Assembly: GCA_017963875.1 (NCBI GenBank)
Contig: JAGCTA010000476.1
Coordinates: 1-10,477 of the forward strand
DNA length: 10,477 nt
Direction: 5' to 3'
Origin: Victivallales bacterium
GTDB lineage: Bacteria > Verrucomicrobiota > Lentisphaeria > Oligosphaerales > Oligosphaeraceae
Position numbers and translations under genes: made by a program. Below are positions 1 through 6,670 of this stretch, piece by piece. How positions within the stretch are numbered: position 1 is the first letter of the stretch; each line of letters opens with the position of its first letter. Under the pieces are notes generated by a model. That model did not search any database. It was given only the letters and a program-made list of their open reading frames with translations, and had not been told where the DNA came from.

Positions 1-222
1 ACAAACGAGGGACGCATCGACGCCTACATCCGCACGGAGAGGAATGTCTATCTCTTCGAGTTCAAACTGGACAAGACGGCGGAGGCGGCAATCAGTCAGA
101 TCTCCGACCACCACTACTACGAGAGATTCCAGTCCTGTGGCCTGCCAATCACCATGGTCGGTGTCAACTTCGACTCAGAAAAGGGCCGCATCGACGACTG
201 GAAGGCGACGCCGCTTCAGTAG
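1..222 (+). CDS. PD-(D/E)XK nuclease-like protein (DUF1703 type), C-terminal part
   Basis: Frame 1 is open from the window edge to TAG at 220-222, giving 73 residues; the start lies outside the window. The piece carries GRID (Asp at residue 7) followed by YLFEFKLD (Glu20, Lys22), the D...ExK core of the PD-(D/E)XK nuclease fold, and ends with VGVNFDSEKGRIDDWK, a typical C-terminus for the DUF1703 / PD-(D/E)XK proteins that usually have an N-terminal AAA-ATPase-like domain. These are common in many copies in gut Bacteroidota and Lentisphaerota; their biological role is not settled. The ATPase part would be upstream and is not visible. The base composition is visibly GC-richer than the genes at 2.4-8.7 kb. 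Family assignment is by recognition of the motif pattern; function is unproven. Confidence 0.85.
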   Translation, partial: TNEGRIDAYIRTERNVYLFEFKLDKTAEAAISQISDHHYYERFQSCGLPITMVGVNFDSEKGRIDDWKATPLQ

Positions 223-362
223 GACACGGACATTGGCTGTGCTGCCTGATACAATCCAGCCCAATAGTTCCAAAATAGAAGAAGCAAAAACAATCAATGG
301 TATCTCACAGATAGCCGATATTCCAAATAGTTATGTTGTCAACGCAAACACGTCTGTCGGAC

Positions 363-381
363 GGGGAAAACAAGATTCCCC
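363..381. terminator. Weak hairpin between convergent genes
   Basis: GGGGAA (363-368) pairs perfectly with TTCCCC (376-381) across a 7-nt loop and is followed on the plus strand by TTT and another T-rich stretch. It sits between the plus-strand nuclease-like gene and the end of the minus-strand propeller gene, where a shared terminator would be expected. The stem is only 6 bp and there is no long uninterrupted T-run, so this is a weak call. I see nothing else in the 197-bp gap. Confidence 0.3.
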
Positions 382-419
382 TTTGGCTCTTTGGCTTTCT
401 ATATCGACAAATGCCCATC

Positions 420-1745
420 TCATTTCGGAAAATCGACGCTAAACAGGTCGCATTCCTTTAGCCTAAAGCGAAGGCGGAACTTCATGGACGGCAGTTCAGA
501 GAACTTTCTGCCGTTCCACTCGGGTTCCCAATGGATGCAATCTCCCCAGAACGGTTTCATGTCCTTGAAGGTGTAATGTGGAACGGGCTTGCCGTTTTCA
601 TCGCAGACCTCCACTTGGAAAGAACCACCTGCGCTTGTGGAGAGATTGAACTTCAGGCCTCCGCTGCGTCGTGAGAGCACTTTTGTCAGAACCGTGCCCG
701 TCAGCAGCCCCTTACCGCTTAACGAGACAAAGCCGTCCGTGCGGAACTTGAACATCAGTTTTTTTCTGCCATGATACATCAGCAGTTCATCATCACCATT
801 CTGAACCATGCCCCAGGCGATGTAATTCATGCGATTCAGCCAGCGCTCCTCGTCCAGCCCTGGCTTGATCCATGCACCTGGATAGGGGCGGATGATGCCC
901 TGACCATTGCGGGAGAAGAGCAGCGTCACGTCAGTGGCGCTGCCCCTGTCCCCAAAGTACCGTGTGGCCGCACCCACATAGATTTGAGGGGCAGGGGGAT
1001 AGGGTTTTAGACCGCTGACATAAAGATGCTCGTCCTTCAGATTGGGCGAAAGCAACTCCTGTTTGCTCCAGTGGAGAAAATCCTTGCTGGTGACTTTGGC
1101 GAAAGTGCGCATGCCTTGGACGCCATCGGCGGTCAGCCAGACGCGGTAGTACATGACATAGCACTTTTCATATTCCGAATAGAACGCTACGTTTTGCGAA
1201 TCAAACATGAGATTACCCGCAATCTCTGGCGTATAGGGGATGATCGGCCCATTACCATACTGCTTCCAGTTGATTCCGTCAGCCGAATAATAGCCGAAGA
1301 GCCCATTGGTCTCGCGCACGCCCGCAACCGCCTTGTAGCGTTCCTCAGGCCTGCACGAGGGATTCTCGTCATAGAATGGCACAAAATTGTGTGTCACCGC
1401 ATCCTTGCCATAAATGATGGTATTGGCTGGAACAGGCTTTCCTGGGAAGCGGTTCATCTTGGGCATGTTCCAATGGATGCCGTCGGCGCTTTCTGCCACG
1501 CCGACATATTCCCCTGGGTGATTGTCGTACATCTCTCCCTTGTAAACACTGTCCACGGCCCTATAGTACATCCAATATTTCTCAGGTGTCTTCATCACGG
1601 TGACATAATCACCGTTTGGCTTATCGGGAGAACTGGGCAGTTCCACGGGGAAATGCGGAGACAGGACCGCGTTGTGCATTTTGTCGATAAGGAAATCGTC
1701 GATGAACAGTTCGCGCTTTCCTGTGACATCGTAAATGCCTTTCAT
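420..1745 (-). CDS. Five-bladed beta-propeller glycosidase-like protein (GH32/GH43-type fold)
   Basis: This is a complete 441-residue gene ending in TGA. I place the start at the ATG at 1745 rather than the in-frame TTG at 1754: AGAGG lies about 10 nt before the ATG but only 2 nt before the TTG. The N-terminus has ELFIDDFLID (12-21), an opening typical of propeller glycosidase-like proteins of Lentisphaerota, Verrucomicrobiota and Planctomycetota. YWMYYRA (57-63) and a repeated blade motif, SADGIHW near 86-92 and SADGINW at 154-160, fit a GH32/GH43-like five-bladed propeller. I see no signal peptide, so it is probably cytoplasmic. The C-terminal third (from about 340) looks like a beta-sandwich. 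I cannot assign the catalytic acids or substrate; a non-catalytic member is possible. It lies downstream of the T3SS chaperone on the same strand but with a 145-bp gap, so it is probably transcribed separately. Confidence 0.75.
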   Translation of the reverse strand: MKGIYDVTGKRELFIDDFLIDKMHNAVLSPHFPVELPSSPDKPNGDYVTVMKTPEKYWMYYRAVDSVYKGEMYDNHPGEYVGVAESADGIHWNMPKMNRFPGKPVPANTIIYGKDAVTHNFVPFYDENPSCRPEERYKAVAGVRETNGLFGYYSADGINWKQYGNGPIIPYTPEIAGNLMFDSQNVAFYSEYEKCYVMYYRVWLTADGVQGMRTFAKVTSKDFLHWSKQELLSPNLKDEHLYVSGLKPYPPAPQIYVGAATRYFGDRGSATDVTLLFSRNGQGIIRPYPGAWIKPGLDEERWLNRMNYIAWGMVQNGDDELLMYHGRKKLMFKFRTDGFVSLSGKGLLTGTVLTKVLSRRSGGLKFNLSTSAGGSFQVEVCDENGKPVPHYTFKDMKPFWGDCIHWEPEWNGRKFSELPSMKFRLRFRLKECDLFSVDFPK

Positions 1746-1763
1746 GATTATCAATACCTCTGT

Positions 1764-1780
1764 TGTGATTTGCGTTCACA
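1764..1780. promoter_or_regulatory. Dyad upstream of the propeller gene (possible operator)
   Basis: TGTGA and TCACA arms are separated by 7 bp (1764-1780), directly upstream of the AGAGG ribosome-binding site of the propeller glycosidase-like gene. The arms match the CRP half-sites, but the spacer is 7 bp, not the canonical 6 bp, and no regulator is encoded in the window. It could be an operator for a sugar-responsive repressor, or chance. Confidence 0.25.
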
Positions 1781-1870
1781 GCCGTCCAATAACTGAACGA
1801 CAGACTTGAGATACAGCGGTTTCATGGCATCTTAATGGAAGTCCAGTAACCATCATCATTACTTTGGCTC

Positions 1871-1891
1871 AAAACAGCGTTACTGCGTTTT
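1871..1891 (-). terminator. Possible terminator after the chaperone gene
   Basis: On the minus strand, AAAACGCAG, a TAACG loop and CTGTTTT form an imperfect stem (CAG/CTG plus the A/T arms, one mismatch and one G-T pair) that begins at the chaperone stop codon. The T-run is only four bases. It would separate the effector/chaperone transcript from the propeller gene. Weak. Confidence 0.25.
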
Positions 1892-2349
1892 CACACCCTG
1901 ATGAATCCGCCGCTGAAGGGCAGTGGCTCCTGCATCATGGCATCAGCCTCTTTTTTAACAGGATTGAAATCAGCAAGCAACTTCCGCCAGCGTTCAAGCC
2001 CGTTCACGAAGGCCTCCAACACTGCAATGAAGGCATCTGTGTCCATATACTCCAGAGGAAAGGCGCGAACAAGAACATAATCCTTTGTCTTGGGGTTCTG
2101 GGCAAGTGTCGCGCCCCCTGTTCCTTGAAAGAGGAAATTTGCCTGAAGCAAAAAAGCATTGTATTTTGGGATATCATCTGTTGGCCCCTGTCCGACAACA
2201 CCGTAGAACAGCACCGAGTGGTCCACTTCATTGTGAACAATCTCAACAGTCATGCCATCGAAATTTAGAGCAGTTATCCCATCTTTGACGGTGAGTCCCC
2301 CTACGCCAAACTTGGCGGCGAACCCTTCTATCAGTTCATTGTAATCCAT
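1891..2349 (-). CDS. CesT-family type III secretion chaperone
   Basis: This is a 152-residue protein, the usual size for class I T3SS chaperones, which bind an N-terminal segment of a cognate effector in the cytoplasm, keep it secretion-competent and deliver it to the export ATPase. The sequence follows the CesT fold order: N-terminal helix MDYNELIEGFAAKFGV, strands ITALNFDGMTVEI and HSVLFYGVVG, a central helix YNAFLLQANFLF followed by GTGGATLA, a strand KDYVLVRAFPL, and a long C-terminal helix (about 107-129) with NGLERWRKLL. AGGAAA lies about 8 nt before the ATG at 2349. It begins 27 bp after the stop of the large upstream gene on the same strand, so that gene's product is the obvious client. 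The chaperone family call is strong; the partner is inferred from position. Confidence 0.9.
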   Translation of the reverse strand: MDYNELIEGFAAKFGVGGLTVKDGITALNFDGMTVEIVHNEVDHSVLFYGVVGQGPTDDIPKYNAFLLQANFLFQGTGGATLAQNPKTKDYVLVRAFPLEYMDTDAFIAVLEAFVNGLERWRKLLADFNPVKKEADAMMQEPLPFSGGFIRV

Positions 2350-2376
2350 CGTTGTGTTTTCCTATTTTGATGTGGC

Positions 2377-4500
2377 TTATTTGAGATAAAGGGAGAAACT
2401 GGTTTTGCACTCGACTTCCCCTGGCTGAAATCTAAATTCGGGAGACAAAGAATTGATCGCTTGCCCAAGCCTGTCAGTTCCCTGCTTCTGTTTAAATGCA
2501 TTCATTGCGCTTACTTCATCATATTTAGTGAAGTCAACTTTCGTCAAGCGGTCAAATCCTGCCTTTGTGATTCTAATCTGCACTGTGGTAGATGCCTTGC
2601 TTCCAGACATTTGATTGAACTGAGTATAATTTTCCCCGTCATCATTCAGAATGAAAATACTCTTTCCTCCCATGTCCAGCGTGGTGTCGAGATTCATAAA
2701 TAGCGCACCATCAGATTCCATTTTGAGCGTGAAGGTATATTTGTTCTTCGCTTGATTGCTTAAGATGTTGAAGACAGTCTTGTTAAGATTTGGATCCAGC
2801 CCAAGAGCAATGCCATCCGTGGCCGCCTTTATGGTCTGCTGGGAAAGAAGGGACATCACGATATGCGCCTTGTGTTTCAACATGCCGTCTAGATTAGCAT
2901 AGGTGGTGTTTGGGTTTTTCGTTACAAGTTGTGCAATTTGATCGCGAGCCTCATTGAAATCATTGGACATTTTTCTGCCGTCAGGAAGATTGACATCAAA
3001 CTCGCGGATAATGTCTTTGGCAAACTGTGTTTCATCATCCTTGCCCTCTGCAAATAGTTTGCAATCGTCAAGCATGTTCCAGTTGAGCATTGCCTGGCTG
3101 GTTCCATTCGTATACGTTGAAATGGTTTGCAAGGGATCATACGAGTCGGAGCCAATTCGACGATTAATGACTTTTTTCAACGTCGAACTTCCTTCACCAT
3201 CGCCCTGTACCGTTTGGGAAATGAAAATATCAATGTCCTTCGCAAGTTGTGACGAAGCCTCGTTTTTTATATCATTCAAGATAAAATCCGCATTGAAGGA
3301 AGAGCGATTGAAATCGCCGTTGAAAGGTTCTGTTTCATGAAAATCATCAACCGGTTTTCCAAGGCTGTTATGTATGCTTTGTTTTATCCTGTTGATATAC
3401 ATCAGATGAGCGTTTGCAGTCATCGAAGTCCTTACAGAAAGTCCTTTGGGCGTGCCTGGTTTGCTTATATTCCCTGTGAGTATATTTACATATACATTCA
3501 TCACCTTTTGGGCCGAATCGGAACTAAATGCGTTATAGATTTTTTCAAGGTTGCTCTTGCTTATGCGCGAACAGAGTACGTCGGCCACAAACTCGCGGCA
3601 TGGGCGCATGTCATCCGAACCTTCAAGCACCTTGACGATGCTCCTGTTCATCACGTCGTTGACATTATTGTAGAATTGAGCGGCTCCCTTGTGAAAACTT
3701 GTCCCCGAAGACGAAGCCGACAACTTGGAGAAATCATCGATGGGAAGTTTGGACGCAACCTTGACCACTTCCGTGATGACACCTGTAGGAAAACTCTTTC
3801 CGTTAAGTTCTGTAATGCATTTCCTTCCAGCATTCAAAATAACAGGATTCTTCTGCGAAACTTCCTTAAGTTCTGCGAAATTGGCCTTGATATCGTCAAT
3901 TTTCCGCAGAATTGCATCTGTGGAACGCAGCAAGCCATCACCTCTGACTAGAAGGACATCCATGTTTTTGATGACTATTGGAAGGACATCTGGATCTTCA
4001 ATGCAACTTGTGATGACATTGTTGATGCGTTCATCAATTTGCGCGCGTCCTTCGTCGCCAGCCACAGTATATGCATGGTTCGCATGTGTCTTTGCTTCAG
4101 TGCATGCAGTCTGGACTTTGGTGGCGACAATGTCAATGGCTTCCTTCACCGCCATGATACGGCGTGCGGTAAGTGGTTTGCCCAAGCCGAAGTCCTGCAA
4201 TTTCATCGCCGTTTTAACTGATTCAGGGATTTTGCTCTCGCCTCCGAACACCTCGATGACAGCATTTTTGAAGAGTTCGCGTGTCAGGTTGTTGACATTC
4301 TGCCTGTTCCGAGTGCGGAAAAGCGCGGAAAAACCACCAACGCCGTCCGACGTGGCGTCGCTGATTTCGCGTGCCCCGATGGGGGTATCGCCATCATTCA
4401 ACTGTGCTATGGATTTTTCCTTGCCAGATTGTATCCTTTCAGAAGCAAAATCCACAAAATCCTGGAATATCTGGTTGTATTCATTTACGTTCAAAGACAT
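2377..4500 (-). CDS. Putative T3SS effector (large, unrecognised)
   Basis: This complete 707-residue protein ends in TAA. I recognise no known domain. The N-terminus (MSLNVNEYNQIFQDFVDFAS...) is Ser/Asn/Gln-rich without a Sec signal peptide or membrane segment, compatible with a T3SS signal. Residues about 85-560 are mainly helical and polar, with short helices resembling coiled-coil or helical-bundle segments. The last part (about 590-680) is strand-rich, with KYTFTLKMESDGALFMNLD and GGKSIFILNDDG. Only a weak GGGA ribosome-binding site precedes the ATG. Its position 27 bp upstream of a CesT chaperone gene, its length and the absence of catalytic housekeeping motifs support a secreted effector or translocator-like substrate. 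That role is inference from context. Confidence 0.65.
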   Translation of the reverse strand: MSLNVNEYNQIFQDFVDFASERIQSGKEKSIAQLNDGDTPIGAREISDATSDGVGGFSALFRTRNRQNVNNLTRELFKNAVIEVFGGESKIPESVKTAMKLQDFGLGKPLTARRIMAVKEAIDIVATKVQTACTEAKTHANHAYTVAGDEGRAQIDERINNVITSCIEDPDVLPIVIKNMDVLLVRGDGLLRSTDAILRKIDDIKANFAELKEVSQKNPVILNAGRKCITELNGKSFPTGVITEVVKVASKLPIDDFSKLSASSSGTSFHKGAAQFYNNVNDVMNRSIVKVLEGSDDMRPCREFVADVLCSRISKSNLEKIYNAFSSDSAQKVMNVYVNILTGNISKPGTPKGLSVRTSMTANAHLMYINRIKQSIHNSLGKPVDDFHETEPFNGDFNRSSFNADFILNDIKNEASSQLAKDIDIFISQTVQGDGEGSSTLKKVINRRIGSDSYDPLQTISTYTNGTSQAMLNWNMLDDCKLFAEGKDDETQFAKDIIREFDVNLPDGRKMSNDFNEARDQIAQLVTKNPNTTYANLDGMLKHKAHIVMSLLSQQTIKAATDGIALGLDPNLNKTVFNILSNQAKNKYTFTLKMESDGALFMNLDTTLDMGGKSIFILNDDGENYTQFNQMSGSKASTTVQIRITKAGFDRLTKVDFTKYDEVSAMNAFKQKQGTDRLGQAINSLSPEFRFQPGEVECKTSFSLYLK

Positions 4501-4510
4501 AATTATCCCA

Positions 4511-4565
4511 GCGTGTTAGTTTGTTGATTCACGACTTACAAAAACAGAATTGATTCACAACACGC
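4511..4565. repeat. Inverted repeat enclosing two direct repeats upstream of the effector gene
   Basis: GCGTGTT (4511-4517) and AACACGC (4559-4565) are perfect inverted arms. Between them TTGATTCAC occurs twice (4524-4532 and 4550-4558), 26 bp apart, about two and a half helical turns. The element lies just upstream of the minus-strand effector start, where regulator sites would be expected. The rest of the 162-bp gap shows no further convincing signal, and I could not pick a promoter. Confidence 0.4.
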
Positions 4566-4621
4566 CTAATATACACCTGAATCCGTGAAATGCCATCTGA
4601 CGGTCGACTCTGTTTGAAGGC

Positions 4622-4646
4622 GTTTTCGTAGTTTTCGTAGTTTTTC
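4622..4646. repeat. Short 9-nt tandem repeat
   Basis: GTTTTCGTA occurs twice back to back (4622-4639), followed by a partial third copy GTTTTTC (4640-4646). It lies just beyond the stop codon of the disrupted minus-strand gene. On that strand it reads as an A-rich repeat and is not an obvious terminator. Confidence 0.6.
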
Positions 4647-4662
4647 CATATCACGTTTTGTA

Positions 4663-5244
4663 TCACTCCGAGATTTCCTGCATGATATTGTCACACAATG
4701 TATCGATGGTAACACGCCAGTGTGTATTCTTCCACTTCCAGTCAACAACACGGATGCGTTCCTCCTGTGAACGCGGCTCATTGTGATGGTTGAGCACCGT
4801 GATATTTGGCGGCGAGTCTATTCTGCCTTCAAGAGAGACAGCCCATAGATGAAGTATCATGCGCTGATTATGCAACATAGGGGAATCGCCAGTCAAAGAA
4901 TGGTTCCAGTCCAAACCATTTGCGCTTGTATGAACGAGTGACGGCTCTTCGCACTCCGACAAGGGAATGAAATTCACACTTACAACGCGTTCAGGATAAT
5001 TCAGAAGAATCTGAGGCCATCCTGCCATGTTGAGTTCCTCCACATCAGCAGTCATGGACAGAAGCCTGAAACGGTCTGTGAGCGACTCCCAACTTTTGGG
5101 TATCTCGCGCATTACCCTTAGAATCAGGGCATCAGGACCGCGTTGCAGCGCAAACGTCTGGCCTAAAACAGGGGGATTCATCTCATCCGATAGTGCTTTC
5201 GGTATATGTGCGTTAGGCCCCCCATTGGCTGGATGAGCGTGCAG
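4663..5244 (-). pseudogene. C-terminal part of disrupted helical carbohydrate-active-like protein
   Basis: This is the same reading frame as the piece at 5245-6342, continuing for 193 codons after its TAA to TGA at 4663-4665. The sequence immediately after the stop (LHAHPANGGPNAHIPKALSDEM) reads as ordinary protein. The rest, with ILNYPERVVSVNF-like strands, SLEGRIDSPPNITVLNHHNEPRS and WKNTHWRVTIDTLC, looks like a beta-rich C-terminal domain following a helical toroid, as in heparinase-type lyases. The first in-frame ATG is at 5181, with no convincing ribosome-binding site. It would be made only by readthrough or internal initiation. I therefore treat it as the lost C-terminus of one 559-position protein. 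Confidence 0.7.
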
Positions 5245-6342
5245 TTAGCCTCCTTCCATCGTTTCCCATTGCAGGAACCCCCAATCGGTCTTGCCGCGGC
5301 TAATGACCACTGGAAAGCACTGCCATGAAAGCCCCCAATTTGAATATTCCGCAGTAGGCATAAGTGGAAAACGCGACATGACTCCAAGCCTGATGTCTTT
5401 TTCCACACGAGCGGTTGCAATACTGCCTCCAAAACAGGGAATTCTAATGTCACGTTGAGTTTTTTTGCGTGGGGGCATCACATCATGCCAGCCCCATTCA
5501 TAAAGCAAAGGCCCTAAATCAGGCATGTTGTAGAAAGTGGTTTCCTTTGGCTTGTCAGCAGTTACGCAATCACGAAAATACTCATGCTCTTCAGGTGCTT
5601 GAAAAGCATAGGATCTCAAGGCAGGAACGCGTGGACCGCCTGCAAATACATCCTCGATCTCCAGTAGTTCGCTTGCAAGTTGCTGATATGACCGCCGCAA
5701 ATCCTCTGGAAGTTGTTTGGACAGAAGCAAAAGCAACGAGAGTTCACTAAGGCACACGCTGCAGTAGCCATCGCTTAGATGTTCGCCCCAGCCCCAATGA
5801 TGTTTCTGATAGTAACTGACTGCCTCCCGCATTTGGTTGAGTACAAAATCATCTTCAGGACTGATGCCAATAATTTCCAACAGCAGCCATTTACATACGA
5901 GATCGCCGAGATATTTGTTGGGATAGAAGAATTCTGCATACTGAAGGGCGTTCCTAAACCAGACATTAAGGCCTGTAAGAATGTCATTCAGCACTTTTCG
6001 GCAACTTGGATTTAAGTGTTCATAAAACCTGATTCGCAAGATAATCAAACTAAGTCCTGTGAAGAAGCCTGCGTTGCCATCGCAGATACTGTCTTCTTCA
6101 AGATACCATTTCATGCAGCCATAGAAATCATCGCGTTTCTTCCATTGCATGCCATACAAAGAACGCAAAACTCTTTCCGAATCAATTTCCTTCAATTCAT
6201 TCCGCCTTGCCGCCTCCAGCAAACGGCTTGCAGCATCAGGACCTGGATGCAGTATTTTCAGATTTTTAGTCTGTACTGTATGGCCAGGTCCTGTCTTAAA
6301 CCATAATCCCGCAACTTCATCCCAATCTTCATTCCAGTTCAT
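5245..6342 (-). CDS. N-terminal part of helical (alpha/alpha-toroid-like) protein, truncated by in-frame TAA
   Basis: The 365 residues run from ATG at 6342 to TAA at 5247-5245. AAGGA lies 9 nt before the ATG, a good ribosome-binding site. Helix-rich sequence with many aromatic residues includes MKWYLEED (about 77-84), DGNAGFFTGL (88-97) and HHWGWGEHLSDGY (181-193), followed by a long Leu-rich helix. The pattern resembles alpha/alpha-toroid polysaccharide lyases and hydrolases (heparinase-like). I cannot name the family or catalytic residues with certainty. No signal peptide is visible. The frame stays open beyond the TAA for 193 more codons, so the natural protein was probably about 560 residues. 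It is divergent from the GH42-like gene, suggesting a shared glycan-use locus. The truncated product may be unstable. Confidence 0.6.
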   Translation of the reverse strand: MNWNEDWDEVAGLWFKTGPGHTVQTKNLKILHPGPDAASRLLEAARRNELKEIDSERVLRSLYGMQWKKRDDFYGCMKWYLEEDSICDGNAGFFTGLSLIILRIRFYEHLNPSCRKVLNDILTGLNVWFRNALQYAEFFYPNKYLGDLVCKWLLLEIIGISPEDDFVLNQMREAVSYYQKHHWGWGEHLSDGYCSVCLSELSLLLLLSKQLPEDLRRSYQQLASELLEIEDVFAGGPRVPALRSYAFQAPEEHEYFRDCVTADKPKETTFYNMPDLGPLLYEWGWHDVMPPRKKTQRDIRIPCFGGSIATARVEKDIRLGVMSRFPLMPTAEYSNWGLSWQCFPVVISRGKTDWGFLQWETMEGG

Positions 6343-6430
6343 CGCCCATTTTCCTTTTTGCTGCCTTGTTCCGCCTTGTTTCCACCTCTGAAAAAAAGCC
6401 TATAAATTTATTACATTGCCACTCCTCCCC

Positions 6431-6445
6431 CCGCTTGTCAAGCGG
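6431..6445. promoter_or_regulatory. 15-bp palindrome overlapping a TTGACA box
   Basis: CCGCTTG-T-CAAGCGG is a perfect 7-bp dyad with a single central base. Read on the minus strand it contains TTGACA (6441-6436), a consensus -35 box for the gene starting at 6342, although no good -10 lies at 17 bp (TGTAAT is 20 bp away). A repressor site covering a -35 box is a reasonable guess; the promoter itself is uncertain. Confidence 0.35.
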
Positions 6446-6480
6446 ATTTCTCCCTTTCTTCCATGTTTCTCTACATATGC

Positions 6481-6537
6481 CAATTGAAAAGTAAACGCAC
6501 AGAAGGGCAAGATTTCCCTGTACGTTTTTTTCAATTG
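6481..6537. repeat. 57-bp long hairpin in the divergent intergenic region
   Basis: CAATTGAAAA (6481-6490) pairs with TTTTCAATTG (6528-6537). After a GT bulge, AAACG pairs with CGTTT, and an inner AGGG/CCCT pairing closes the tip, so almost the whole 57 bp can fold. It lies midway between the divergent starts at 6342 and 6671. It could be an operator array, an RNA leader hairpin or a small mobile repeat. The remaining divergent gap (6343-6670) holds the palindrome, this hairpin and the promoter listed next, and no gene that I can see. Confidence 0.55.
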
Positions 6538-6576
6538 ACTTTGCAGTGAAAGACTGCCGAAAACCATCGGTCCAAA

Positions 6577-6604
6577 TTGATTAAAAGCATATCTGCCATA
6601 TATT
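6577..6604 (+). promoter_or_regulatory. Candidate sigma70-type promoter for the GH42-like gene
   Basis: TTGATT (6577-6582) and TATATT (6599-6604) are separated by 16 bp, about 66 bp before the ATG at 6671. The match is 4/6 and 5/6. The region is AT-rich, so chance matches are likely; position relative to the gene is the main support. Confidence 0.35.
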
Positions 6605-6670
6605 AAACAAGGAAATATAGCATGCGAATATCCATCTGAAATTGACTCATGAAATAAAAAGGAACACGAT

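Noticed and set aside
44..442. Plus-strand 132-codon open frame
   Set aside because: Out of frame with the PD-(D/E)XK fragment and Arg/Ser/Thr-rich; a shadow.
1026..1796. Plus-strand 256-codon open frame
   Set aside because: Antisense to the propeller glycosidase-like gene, which has recognisable motifs; the plus frame has none and no ribosome-binding site.
3725..4519. Plus-strand 264-codon open frame
   Set aside because: Antisense to the 707-residue effector-like gene; Ser/Arg/Leu-rich composition typical of a shadow frame.
5178..5453. Minus-strand 91-codon open frame spanning the TAA at 5245, as evidence for a frameshift
   Set aside because: The pieces on either side of the TAA are already in the same frame, so no frameshift is needed; this frame is a shadow.
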